Shown here one piece after another: positions 43,682 to 55,067 of a stretch of 64,000 nt of DNA (position 1 is the stretch's first letter; each line of letters starts with the position of its first letter). The position numbers were made by a program, and so were the translations under genes. The DNA comes from Blasia pusilla (Eukaryota > Marchantiophyta > Marchantiopsida > Blasiales). The DNA lies in NCBI GenBank assembly GCA_050084515.1, contig CM114272.1, positions 7,130,001 through 7,194,000 of the forward strand. The letters are read 5' to 3'. The notes beneath the pieces are model-generated. The model was not told the origin of the DNA. It saw nothing but the letters and a program-made list of their open reading frames with translations, and made no database searches.

Positions 43682-43979
43682 CGTGACTATGGTAGGACTC
43701 TCCGACGCGGATGTCGGTGGTTGCTATGGTGCAACCCCATCTCGGACAATAGACTTCTCATCTCCATATGCAGTACCTGGAATCACGCTCAATGCTGTGC
43801 CTATCATCTCTTGGCGTACCTGCAAAACATCCCAAGAAGTCCAAGGGTGTCTCTCCCGATCACCCGTGGTGTGTCGATCTCCTCGGATATCGCCCCAAGC
43901 CACTGCCTCAACCATCTCGGTAGGCATGGGGCTTACCAACACAACAGCTGTGATTTGTCGCATCCTCAAATAATGCTGC

Positions 43980-44935
43980 TAAGCTACTCCTAAGCTGAAA
44001 ATCCATGTCAAACAGTTCTGGTCCATTGCTTGACCCAAGACATGACGTCGTGATGCCTCTAATAGTGATGGTACTGCCGTCGCTCCTGTGGGGAATCCCA
44101 TCGCTCACCTCATTAGCATTGGGCTCCACCAACTTGTACTTGGTCATCCCAAACCAAGCCAGGTCCGACCTCCTTGAATGCATAGGAAGCGGGAAAACTC
44201 ACCAATGTGGGAAAGGCTGCCCGTGGCCTACCAATCTTGTTGACCACAATCAACGGCGATCAATCATCAAGCCTCACTGCCTGTGATCGACGGCCTAGAT
44301 CTAATGTAGAATCCACCAACAAATCAGAGGGATGCTCCACTCTTGCATATGCCCTCCACAACACCTAGTGTGGTACCAAGTTGGTCCACCAAAGACGCGG
44401 GCGATGTGCTCGTGAACCCACACTCGCCGCATCCAACAAAACTTCCGGGCCGATCCATGCGCGCACTTGATGTGCACTTGTCACCATACGGGACCTTGAA
44501 TTGCCCAAAATTGGTACATTCTCCAGAATGTATGCTGGAAGACGAGATTGATGCTCCTACAAGTGTCACAAGATCCACATCATCTCCCAAAATAACCTGG
44601 ACCGAGAGTAAGATAATCCGCTATTCCATTCAGCACTCGACTGGCCCTGACATGGCCAACCAGCAATGACCAAGTCTATGGTCCCTACATGCTCCAAGTC
44701 TTGCGCTCCAAACAATGAAATGTCCCTCTGTAGGGATCTCAGGTAACCCTGAATGGCGGATGCAGACAACAAGTTGGGAAAAGGGAGGCATAACTGGGCC
44801 ACATGGTGAAGTGCAACACGCCTTGCAACATCATCAATCATCTCCACATAAAGGTACTGCTGCATGCGCACTCCAGCCTGCAAAATAGCAGCTAACCCAA
44901 TGCTCATCTCTCCAAAGACATCCAACACCCGAATA
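43980..44935 (-). pseudogene. C5 cytosine DNA methyltransferase (DNMT3-like) in element B
   Basis: Minus strand, between protease and RT. Motifs in order: I (GIRVLDVFGEMSIGLAAIL, near 44930, cofactor binding), II (YLYVE), IV (DLVIAGWPCQGQS; catalytic PCQG at 44644-44655), the RSRLFWEMM helix, VI (YILENVPILG; ENV at 44515-44523), VIII (AHRPRLWWTNL), and IX/X (MGFPTGATAVPSLLEASRR then HVLGQAMD, near 44080-44010). The enzyme would transfer a methyl group from S-adenosylmethionine to C5 of cytosine. Order, spacing and the AHRxRLWW and RLFWEM blocks fit DNMT3 better than DNMT1, CMT or the rearranged DRM enzymes. Stops at 44557-44559 and 44566-44568 and a frameshift near motif IX disable it. About 320 residues, a catalytic domain only. 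Confidence 0.87.
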
Positions 44936-45259
44936 CCCTTCACTAGGATGCACCACACAATCGGGGTGGTGTCCAAAGGGATCATAGCATCACTCCTACC
45001 TACTTGGGGTTCCTCTGACCTGTCACATTCTGGTGCAAATGTCTTGCTCCACGTGGTCTGCACATGCTGTGTGGCTAAGCGTTGGAGCTCCTCAATTGAG
45101 CCCCAAAGCGGCACCTCTCCTCCACGGACTGATGCGGCTACCATGACACTCCTCAACATAGAAATGTCAAGAACCAGAGTATCCTCTGCATAGACATTTC
45201 CCTCAATCAAATCACTAGGCCAAGTGATGGCACTGCTAAATGCTGCTAAGGTCGCCATC

Positions 45260-46072
45260 TCTCGTGGCTGTCGCTCAATCATTGCACCTGTGAATCGAAC
45301 GGGTAATGAGCTAAGGCGCCCATCACCTGACTGCCATGGTGGTCTATAGGACGCTGACTCCTCCCAGTAATCCATGGAAAACCCCATCGGGTATAACACT
45401 GCTCCACCAACCAAGACGTCGTAGGACTTTACATCAGTGACTATTGCCTTGGCTCGCACCACAGACTCATCTGTAGGATGTCTCGCGCAAATCCTCACCA
45501 CGACCTCTATCAGGTGATATACTATGTGGTACTTGCTCCATCCAAGGATGTCTATATCCGGAATGGACAACGCTCCACATTGGCTCTCGTCAAGCCCAAT
45601 CCTCTTTCCCCAACATCAGGGATTGCACTCTTGAATCCAACAAGACGCGCTGCGGACTAAAAGCTTTACCTCCGGGACTCACCAACTGGAAGACCTCTCC
45701 CCGCTTATCTAGCAACACAACACCAGGAGAAGCCATGGCACGCTCTATCGCGGATCTAGCGAGCATCTCCGCCATCCTAGCAGCGGCAGCCTGCCATGAA
45801 TCTAACGTGGACGACCCGAGCATTACCTCCAAGGGTAGGTCCATCACCTCTTCTGCAATCACCTCTGAATGTGATGCAGGAACTCCAACTTCACGCTCAC
45901 ATAGCATAGCGGCCAACCGGAACACCTCTGTGGGCGTACCTCCCAATGTCATAACATCGGAAGCAGAAAATAGCGGAGCATGGTACACCACCATGGCCTC
46001 CCCCAACAGCGTACTCAACACTTGCTCCTCATGAGCATCAACAATAGGAGTAGTCGCACTTGTTTCTCCCAT
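45260..46072 (-). pseudogene. Aspartic protease region of element B
   Basis: The active-site segment reads VLLDSRVQSLMLG, with the catalytic DSG changed to DSR (45629-45637; GGA to AGA). The C-terminal part continues in another frame as VKSYDVLVGGAVLYPMGF, then MDYW and WQSGDGR, a block also present in element E. The long N-terminal part (residues 1-140 of this frame) is a linker from gag. The protease would cut the Gag-Pol polyprotein; this copy is inactive. It leads without a clear gap into the methyltransferase. Confidence 0.7.
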
Positions 46073-46154
46073 TGCCCTCCGTGCCTACACACCAATAACA
46101 TCACCAACTCTCCGGGGACTTTGATTAGGACCCATTGATGGGGTCCTCATTGCC

Positions 46155-47862
46155 TCAGACAACGTGAAAGACTGAGGAAGTCTGGTCTGTTTCCTGCCTT
46201 CCCCTCGTTGTGGATCCAACTCTACGGCTACTCCACGCATCACAACTGCAGCGGCCTCCATGTGGGCAATCCCACACATCCAACCAAGATCCTCCATATC
46301 TCTGGCTGCTTCCATATGATGTCGATGCCACAGATCCGACACGGGGTAACCTCAATGTCATAGCGGCAATCTGCTCCTGTAGCTGCTGTATGTGAGCAGC
46401 CATCCCACCCTCACGCCCAACGTCTCCCTCGACACGTGTAGGTGGTGGGACTCTACCTCCTTCACGGGCAGCTCCACCACCTTGTCGGGGAACTCCAGCT
46501 CCTCGTCCCCCAACGGGACCACCTAGTACACGATCTCTAGGCCTACCCGGATCGGCTACTCGCTTTGGTGCCCTCTCTGGCCCTCGATCCGAATGTAACT
46601 CAGGATGTAAACTGAAACACCTCGTGCGTGTATGACCATACCTCTGACAATAGTCACATTGATAACCTCCTAGAGTAGCACCATCTCCGCCTCCATGCTG
46701 AGGCACACGTCCATGACCCTGACGAGTGCAATCATACTGATGATGGGCTCCACCACATGACCAACAAGTAACCATAGGAGGCTGCTGCTGAGCCACATAT
46801 GAAGGCGCAGGTCTCTATGGCATGACCTCTTGGTATCCTCCCTGAACTCGTGGTGCCACAGTCGAACTATCTTGGAGTCCACGTTGTTGCATTGGTGGTG
46901 CGAATAATCGTGACTGCTCTCGCCGTGAACGCATGGTGGCTAGGCTCTCCTCCACCATGTTGCCATCTCTCAACGTAGGGGAGGTGTTCATAAGAAGCAC
47001 CCCCTTCCGCACCCGTGTCCGCAGGGTCCGATCCAACATCGCGTACCATGACTGGATATCCTGAGCCTCTATTACCCCCTCTATGACATTGATCAACTGG
47101 CGCAAGCGAGTGTAAGCCTCACGCAAACTCTCCCTCAGGCGCCTCTAGAAGTCGTGGATGCTCCGCAACTTCTCTGTCTGTACCCTCTTGGTAGCTCGCC
47201 CTCAACTCAGCGAAGAACTCAACCACGGGGTTGAACCTAGGACAAACCCGACTAGACGGTGCAATTGCTCCAGTGTGAGTTACCCCTCCTAAAACATCAC
47301 TAGTGTAAGAGGAAGTAGCCTCTCCTGACTCCTCCTCCTCATCTGGGAACGGCTCCGTCCATGACACATATTGTGGGTCATAGTAGAATCGCTATGCCTC
47401 AATCTCCTAGGCATATCTGTGGGAGAACTCATGATAATCGTCCATGGGCGCCCCCTCTAAATATCGGAACACATCATTCCATGTTGTGAAAGGGTTGAAC
47501 TCTCTAAAGTTCCTAGCCTGCTGTGAGTCAAACCAACTCCTAAACTTTGCAATGAAGTCGTGTAGCTCTATAGTGCCTATAGCACCCTAAAACCTACACG
47601 GTCCTCTACCCTGGTCGTCCATCTTGTACACCCAATTGGTAGGACCACTCAATGTCTATGGTGGATCACTAACACACTTCTCTACATGATCCACCTTGTC
47701 TAAAGACAACATAGAAGGAGATAGAGGTGGTCTCTCATGTGGAGACCCTCGAAACCTCGCACCACTCCGGGTAAACCCTCCAGAGCTACTCTCAGGTCCG
47801 CTACCTTGCCTCTCAAAATCCCGAAAGGACACCGTGATGTCCCTCGTGCCCCTCTCACACAA
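46155..47862 (-). pseudogene. Gag of element B with two zinc knuckles
   Basis: The capsid-like part reads GTIELHDFI, then a segment with DDYHEFSHRYA and FAELRASYQEGTDREVAEHP, followed by AYTRLRQLINVIEGVIEAQD and ARMLDRTLR-like helices. The nucleocapsid has CWSCGGAHHQYDC and CDYCQRYGHTRTRC, two CCHC knuckles that bind the RNA genome. The tail is Gly/Arg-rich (GGPVGGRGAGVPR). Frameshifts and stops break it into at least four pieces. Confidence 0.75.
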
Positions 47863-47869
47863 TCACTCT

Positions 47870-49391
47870 CAATCTCGCAAGTAATCGCTCAATCACTTAA
47901 ACTAAACATATGGCACTCAATCTACACTCTCTCACTGAGACGTGTGCTGTGTGGCAACAAGCGGTGCGGTCCGGCAAATCAACTGATCTATCGTCTCATC
48001 GACAAACCATCCTCAACTCTGGACATCCCACATAGGTCAATGTCCCCTAAACCCATACATCATTGATGCTCTCACCATCAGCACGGAACCCAATATCCCA
48101 AATAACTACCAAATACCTCGAAATCCCTCACACGTGCAGGGTAAGAGACCAAAATGGATAACCAAACAATAATGTCGATGTCGCTCCTTGGCAACTACAA
48201 ATATCAACCCCAACTTGGTCGTGAAGACAACTCCTCCTCGATGTGCAGTGCAGGTCCAGCGGTCCGGTGCGGCACTCGCGACACGGAATGGCTACAAACG
48301 GCACAACACTCGGAAATGGGGTGCGGCATTGACCGCATACCCTTCTAAATCAACAATTCACACGCTCTGCTCCTTGGTGAAGGAGCGGCTCCACGATCAA
48401 GACGGTGCGGCCATGAGCGGAAATTGGCAATGCCTTGCTACAACGGGTGTCACGACACGGTACTCGATCATCATCGAGCTACTACCAATCATAACACAGC
48501 AGCATGAAATGAAAACTCAAACACCATGACCTGAGGTCACTTGCCATCACTGGTTGATGAAAAAACTATGATGACGGTGGCGGCCAAACCAAAGTATGTG
48601 GTGGCGGCGCAAGTCAGAGAATCAACGGTGGCCGTGGAAGACCCTCCACTTCGTAATGGCGGCAATGGCAACCAAAGGGTGGACAATGGCCGAACGTGGC
48701 TCTGAGCAACACTAGGCGGCGGCAGCGGCCGACGGTGGACCGTGGACCGTTCACGGTGATGGTTGATGGTTGATCATGAATAGGGTACCGTTGACGGTGA
48801 CTATGACGACGACGGCCGCCGCCGGCGCGGCGGCTAGTTTAGGGTTTGAACAATTTAACCCTAAAAATCGCCTAGCAATGGGAATTTTGCAAGATTGACC
48901 ATAAATTTTTTCTTGAAACTCCAAATTGCACACCGTTTATTGCACACCATGCACAACATCACGACTACAATAGCGTCAACAAATATTTTGAATTGGACAT
49001 TTCAATAAGAACTTACGGGGACTATCGTAAAGCCCAATGTCTCTTTCTCCTACACAAAATTTGGTAGTGCTTCCGCGATGATTTCTCCCAACAAAAATGT
49101 AAAACCTATGAGAACACAAATCAGCAAGCTAAATGATGCTCCTGAGAGCACCGGCATGGACCAATCCGCCCCCATACTCAATTCCTATAAAAAATTGGGC
49201 AGCGCTTCCGCGTGGCACTCTCACGTACAAAAAAATCAGGAAAGCAAAATAGCAAACTCGCATGGCTCGCGCTTTGGTGAGCACTCCCATGAGCCATGAA
49301 GCAGGGAACACGGTGCCCTAACCTGCACCAAACATCGGGCAACCAACGAGCTCCTTCATGAAGCTCCCTCACTCACTCATTCTCTCTTTGT
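47870..49391 (-). other. Leader region of element B, non-coding
   Basis: Between gag and the right LTR. G+C-rich with GGTGGCGGC-type imperfect repeats at about 48570-48830. No open frame with motifs, no recognisable primer binding site next to 49392, and no similarity noticed to the leader of element E. Confidence 0.4.
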
Positions 49392-49902
49392 AAAATAAGA
49401 TCCAATCTCTCTCACAACACCATAGTTCTCACATGTGTGCACTCTCACATGTCTCTCTCAATATCAAACCAAACCCACTCTCCTAAGGAGAGGTTTGGGT
49501 TACACACACAAGGCAAACAAGACCATAGCTCCGCCGCCTTATACCAAGAGGTTCAACGAAGAAAGAATGAGTTGTCAAGCTCTCTCTCCTTGAGGTATAC
49601 CCCCTCTCTCCCAAGCTCTCTCCATGATAACCCTCCCAAGTCACCTTCTTGACTCTTGACCTGATGTAGGAGGTCAAAGGCCACTTACCACAAATAGAAA
49701 GTCGATCATATATTCAAAATGACCCTTACCCAAAATAGCAAGTTCCTCAATATGGCTCCAAATTAGCCGAAACGAAAGGGAAACCTGCTCTCTGAGGTTT
49801 CTCGGGGCCTCAGCAGGTCATCCTTGACCTAGTGAGCCTGTCCTCCACTACTCACGAAGGCGCTCTTCTAGATCTCACCGATCTATCCTATAAGATGCGA
49901 CA
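49392..49902 (-). repeat. Right (5') LTR of element B, lacking the outer module
   Basis: Plus strand runs from TAAAATAAGATCCAATCTCT to TATAAGATGCGACA. Aligns over its full length with 39430-39952 and 16825-17341 but lacks the 130-bp outer module on its left side. Confidence 0.8.
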
Positions 49903-50199
49903 AAAACCATTGTATTTGCTTACAAGAGAAGTTGGAGTTCTCATGGATTCTTTCACAGCCAACATAGGAATAAACTAAAAGCTTCCATTGCAATAATTTA
50001 GTTTATATATATATCACAAGGATGCCATGAACGGTCAAGTAGGTAAGGCTTACATTTGATGCATGCATGACTTGCACAAGTATTATAGATCAAGAGGCCA
50101 AAAATAGTGGTTACGCACGAAAGTGTCATAGACACATGGTAAGAAGTATGGCATAGGAAGTTTAATAGAGGAATGGCTTGTGGAATAAATGAACCCACT

Positions 50200-50570
50200 T
50201 GGAGAGGACATGGTTGAGACCACAAATCACTGACCTACAAAGGCAAAGGGGAGTTTGGTTTGATGATGACTTATAAGACAACAATTTTGAGGCTGATGGG
50301 CCTCCTTCATCAAGAGATTTTGAACGCGATGATTTGGAAGGTAGCATCAAGAATCTCGAGCTATGGCCATCTTAACATGATAGTAATAATAGTGATATAT
50401 CAAGGAAGGAAGTATGTGAGGATGACCATCTCATGAATTTGAATGAAGAAGAGCAAGATGCCCAAGATGAAGCAAATGATTGGATGGAGGAGAATGCGGC
50501 TAGGGCAAGTAGATTAGAGGGACAATTTACTATAAATGAAGCTATTATGGAAACCCCTTTGCATGATTAA
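50200..50570 (+). pseudogene. Acidic C-terminal coding fragment, unknown
   Basis: A plus-strand frame with two stops reads ADGPPSSRDFERDDLEGSIK, then after a stop DSNNSDISRKEVCEDDHLMN, LNEEEQDAQDEANDWMEE and RLEGQFTINEAIMETPLHD to a TAA at 50568-50570. Acidic tails like this occur in hAT and similar transposases, but no diagnostic motif is present. Confidence 0.35.
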
Positions 50571-50789
50571 ATTGAATTGAAGCTACTTTTACTCAAAGAG
50601 TTTGTAGTAGGGAACAACCATCTCATATATTAGTGGATAAAGAGGCAATATATTCTTTCAAACCTATCATCTTTTTCTTTAGAAATATTTATTTCCCCAC
50701 ATGATGTATTTAATCTCTATTCTTCATAGAAAATTCCAAAAGTTTGGCTAAGATAACAAATCAACCCATTGTTCATTTTTCTTTGTAAG

Positions 50790-51860
50790 GCCATATCACA
50801 CGGGTTTAAGGGATTTTTTTGTGGGCACCAGGTTGGACTTCTATTTGAATTGAAATTTTGTAGGAATGTTGTATCCATCACCAACAAAATGTATAAAGAA
50901 TTATGTGTGAAGACCACGTTCTTGGTTCAAATGAAAGAGAGACATCACTATTCTTCTTCATAAAGCCACATAAGTTCATAACACTGGTAAAAAAAATACT
51001 TTTTGTTTTTTGGGCTTTTGTTTGGACTTCCATTTTGATTGAAATTCTGTATGTAGATTACATACATCCACACAAACAAGAGAACAAGATTTCATATTAA
51101 AAGTTTTGTTTTTTCTTACATGAAAAATCTATCTCATCTTTTTTTCTTTATGAGACTTCAGACCATACTGTGCAGATATCGAACTAAAAAAACTTTATGA
51201 ATGATGAGAATTTGGTCGGACCTCTATTTCCATTGGAAAATTTTAGGGAGGTTAAGAAACCCCCAAAATGTCTATACCAAGTTTCATCTTAAGATCATAT
51301 TTTTGGTTCAAATGAAAAAGAGACATCACAATTATTTCCTTAAAAGGTCATATTAAGCGGGTCTAATAAAAGTAAATGATTTATGGGATTTTTTTTGAAA
51401 TTTTGTAGGAACCTTACGTACATCCCCATGAATAAGTCTACCAAGTTTCTTCTAAAGAGTATCTTCAGGGACAAAATGAAAAACTCGACTATCCTTCTTT
51501 TTTTTAATCCAACCATTGCGCACTCGTGTATGAAGTGCTACGATTGACGGATAGATAGATTTCCCTTGTGATTTACAATATGTAGGGTCCCAGATGAAAT
51601 GCACTTTAATAATTAAATGTACAAATTTTTATTTCCAAATAATTATTTTTTGCTAAAATTAAAAAGGGAGGCACATTTTTTTCAATATCTCACAGCTTGA
51701 GTCAAAATATCCCTTCACATTTTTTGGAGTTTGGTTTGGTCTCCATTTTGATGAAAAAAAAGGTAGGGAGGTCGGATGCAAGTGTACCAAGTTTCATCTC
51801 AAAATCATTATTTGGGCTAAAATAAAAAATTGGGGATTTTCTTAATATGAAATCAATAAT
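50790..51860. repeat. Degenerate tandem array, at least five units of about 160-200 bp
   Basis: Units start near 50815, 51010, 51208, 51390 and 51715. Each contains a TTTGGACTTC.ATTTTGATTG-like start, AAATT.TGTAGG, TACATCCACAC-like, TACCAAGTTTCATCT, TTTGG.TCAAATGAAA and GAGACATCAC blocks in the same order. Divergence between units is high. Interpreted as an old satellite-like array. Confidence 0.65.
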
Positions 51861-52026
51861 ATCCAGGCTCAAGAAAATTCAAACAAATGAAACCAAAATA
51901 GATTTTGAATAAAGTATAAATTTTTCATTTCATATTTTATTATGATTCAAATTTCCTTATTTAACAATACTATCCTTTTATTTATTTCTTCTTTAAGAAT
52001 AAAACTTTCCTAAATGGAGTAGGGAT

Positions 52027-52733
52027 GGCACCCTACTGGTCTGTAGGAACACCAACACCAACGCATCATCATGAATGTCACGCTAATCCGTACCACCATC
52101 TCCAATCTTAGGATTTGAAGGCTGGCCATCTACCCTCTGACTAGAGTAAGATCTCATGTGGTCCTCCATACTAGAGTCCACCTCTAACCAACATAAAAAG
52201 GCAGATGCATGCCAACCTCGCACCATCTCCTCATCAACCTCGCCATGCCATCTAGCCCCAGTTGCATCCTCTTGGCTAGTACATGGGTTCCTACTCAACC
52301 CATCAGCATCAAGGTTGGCAACTCCAGGTCTATGTACTACTTGGAGGTCATACTCCTGTAAGATAAGAGCCCACCGTGCAAGCTTCCTTGTAAGCTTGTC
52401 AAACTCCATCAACCACTTGAGCGGCTGGTGATCAGTAACAAGGGTAAACTATGTGCCAAAAAAGTAACACCTAAAGTGTGCCACAACCCACACCATTGCC
52501 AAGCACTCTCCCTCATATGAACTATAGCGCGACTCTGATGCATTATTCGAACGACTTGCATAGGCTACTTCAAACTCCATGAGCTCATCATCATGTTGTG
52601 TCAACACCACTCCAAGTCCCAACATACTCCAATCAATGTGCAATTGAAATGGGCCCCCTCTGATAGGTCTCCTCAAGATAGGCGCAGCCACCAACTGGGC
52701 CTTGAGCTCCACAAAAGCTCTCCCCAGTACCAC
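52027..52733 (-). pseudogene. RNase H and connection of element E
   Basis: Contains WSMLGLGVVLTQHDDE, VAYASRSNNASES, YSSYEGECLAMVWVVAHFR and, after a stop, TDHQPLKWLMEFDKLTRKL and VVHRPGVANLDADGLSRNPC. Broken by one stop near 52449 and truncated at the left end. Confidence 0.8.
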
Positions 52734-52804
52734 TCCTGATCTGATTTCAGCAATTGGTTCAAAGGCTTTGCCATAGCACTAAATCCCTTCACATACCTCT
52801 GATA

Positions 52805-53607
52805 CTAGTTCGCCAATCCCATGAATGCCCGAACTCTACTCACATCTACCGGACAAGGAATAAGTGCAATAGCCTCCACTTTTGCTTGCTGAACTCCCAA
52901 ACCACCTGGATAGATCACATGACCCAAGTACTCAACATCCTCATGGAAGAACTTACGCTTTCCTGGATGCAAACCTAGACCATGAGCTTTCAACCGCTCA
53001 AACACAATCTGCAATGTATCTGATGCTCCTCCACCGTGTTACTGAACACCAAGATATCATCAATGTAACATCGAATAAAATCCAACCCTACTAGGATCCT
53101 ATCCATCACTCTCTGAAACTCGGCAGGTGCATTCTTCAACCCAAAGGGTAAGAATTTCCACTGGTACAAACAATCCTTGCCATGAGAGTTGACACACCAA
53201 AATGCTGTCTTGGCCTTGTCACTCTCTCGAATTGGCAACTGATGGTATCTTGCCCAAAGATCCAAAGTACTGAAAATCTTTGCCTGTCCCACCACATCAA
53301 AGATCTCTTCAGGTGTAGGCATGGCATACCTATCGGCCTTGGTTTGCCGATTGATAGGATGGTAATCTCCACACATCCGCCTATCCGTGTAGTTGCCATG
53401 CACATCCTTTTTAGCAGGCATGACAGTGGTGGATGCATAATCTCCATGCGGCAACTCCACTAATCCAACCTCCAAAAGGTCCAACGTCCTACTCTGAATC
53501 AGGTCCCTCTCCATATCACTATATCGGTAGGGACGACGAAAGATTGGTGTATCACTAGCCAAATCAATCCGTATATCGGGTCCAACCAAAGCACCCAACT
53601 CCTTCAT
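52805..53607 (-). pseudogene. Reverse transcriptase of element E
   Basis: From SDTPIFRRPYRYSDMERDLI through CGDYHPINRQTKADRYAMP, TLDLWARYHQLP, FLPFGLKNAPAEFQRVMD and the intact catalytic box CYIDDILVFS, to a thumb region read in another frame (GLGLHPGKRKFFHEDVEYLG). One of the best-preserved domains in the window. A frameshift near 53010 breaks it. Similar to, but clearly distinct from, the RTs of A and B. Confidence 0.88.
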
Positions 53608-54006
53608 GCTAAAGGCAAAAAAACTCTTATAAGCACGTAGGAACTATGTCAAACGTCGTTTCTCACCTCTCGTAAGCTTGGGCCCAAGTAATGGCTCCCA
53701 AGTCTCCTCCACTGGCACACTAGAGGGAGAGGTCGACGCCATTGGTTGCTATGTAACCCCCTCACAAGATGGTACACCCTTAGCTACACCATCATCTGAG
53801 CAAATAAATCCTCCACCAGCATGAGCAACCAACTCCACATATCCAACCATTACATCCCATTTACTCCAAGGATGCAAAATACTACTCTCCTCACCCCCAG
53901 CCGATGCCTCTATCGTCCCGGTAGCCATCAAGCTCATCACAAGGGGTGGAAGACCCATAGACATAGTCCAATGCCGACGTTGCTTGGCCATACCAAGACT
54001 CAAAAT

Positions 54007-54960
54007 CTAGGTCAAACAATTCAGGTCCATGTCTTGACCCAACACATGACGTCGTGAAGCCTCAGAATTGGAAGCAACCGTTGTCACACCAGTAAAAAAT
54101 CCCAATCGCACGCTCTCTCTCATCAGCGTTACGCTCCACCAACTATCGCACATGAGAATCCCATACAAGCCCGGGACCACCTTCTCTGTAGGCATCTGAC
54201 GAGGGAAAACTCACAAATGTGGGTAGTGCCATCCTAGGCTGCCCCACACGGTTCACCACTACCATGGGTGACCGATCAATAACCCTCACCACATGAGAAA
54301 GTCGTCCAATATCCAAGATACTATCCACTATAAGGCAAGGATCCCGCTGCACTGCATCATATGCTTGACGTAGAATCTCCCTAGGCAACAAGTTTGTCCA
54401 CCACAAGCGTGGGCGATGTGCACGCAAGCCAACTTGCGGTGCATCCAACAACACCGTTGGTCCAATCCAAGACCGCAACTCATGAACACTCTCCATCATC
54501 CGGGTCCGAGTGTCACCCAACAATGGAACATTCTCTAGAATGTAAGCTGGAGCACGTGCCTGATGAACGTGAAGATGTCGTAACACACGCAACATCTCCC
54601 AAAATAATCTAGACCTAGGGTCGTGTAATCCCTCACCACGACCAAAACATGTATGACCCTAGCATGGCCATCCAACAATCACCAAATCCACAGGACCAAC
54701 CCTCTCAAGGTCCTACGCTCCCAACAATGTAATATGTGACGGCAAACCACGTTGGTACCCACAAATAGCTGATGGCGGCAACAACTCAAGATATCTCCGC
54801 ATCAACTGACCAATATGTCGGGATGAGACTCTTTGGGCCGTCTCATCTCGCTCCACATACACGTATCTCTGCACAGGAATATCGGCCTGCAACACTGCAA
54901 CCAAACCAGTGCTAATCCTACCAAAGAGGTACCCTAACCCTAACACATAAATGCCCTCCG
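54007..54960 (-). pseudogene. C5 cytosine DNA methyltransferase (DNMT3-like) in element E
   Basis: Same position and motif order as in element B. Motif I region GYLFGRISTGLVAVLQ, YVYVERDE (II), DLVIVGWPC followed by a TAG at 54659-54661 in place of the conserved Gln (IV), RSRLFWEMLRVLRHL, AYILENVPLLGDTRTRM (VI; ENV at 54527-54535), AHRPRLWWTNLLPR (VIII), LPTFVSFPSSDAYREGGPG, and, after a frameshift, GFFTGVTTVASNSEASRR and HVLGQDMDLN (IX/X). A second stop (TAG, 54713-54715) falls on a Gln codon of element B. The catalytic Cys is kept. Both stops can be explained by single C-to-T changes. The protein is about as long as in B and lacks PWWP or ADD-type reader domains. Confidence 0.87.
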
Positions 54961-55067
54961 GCGGATACTTCCATACAATGGGTGTAGCATCCAAAGGGGA
55001 TAACCCAACTGGACCAGAAGTAGGAGTCCACCGTAGAGCCTCCTCTTCCTCGTGAGGTATAACAGCA

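Larger units (their letters stand above)
39401..49902 (-). mobile_element. Element B: Ty3/gypsy retrotransposon carrying a DNA methyltransferase
   Basis: Bounded by related LTRs (39401-39952 and 49392-49902) on the same strand. Between them, reading leftward: leader (49391-47870), gag with two zinc knuckles (47862 to about 46155), aspartic protease (46072 to about 45280), C5 DNA methyltransferase (about 44935-43980), RT (43681-42847), and shortened integrase (42573 to about 41914, then 40910-40307). RNase H and the integrase zinc domain have been deleted at two junctions. A solo LTR of another family sits at 40911-41913. All open frames contain stops or frameshifts, so the copy is dead. The right LTR may be an independent solo LTR, because no primer binding site was found beside it. 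Confidence 0.85.

Noticed and set aside
50790-51100. Plus-strand frames of 64-65 codons
   Set aside because: They fall in the degenerate tandem array and are not preserved from unit to unit.
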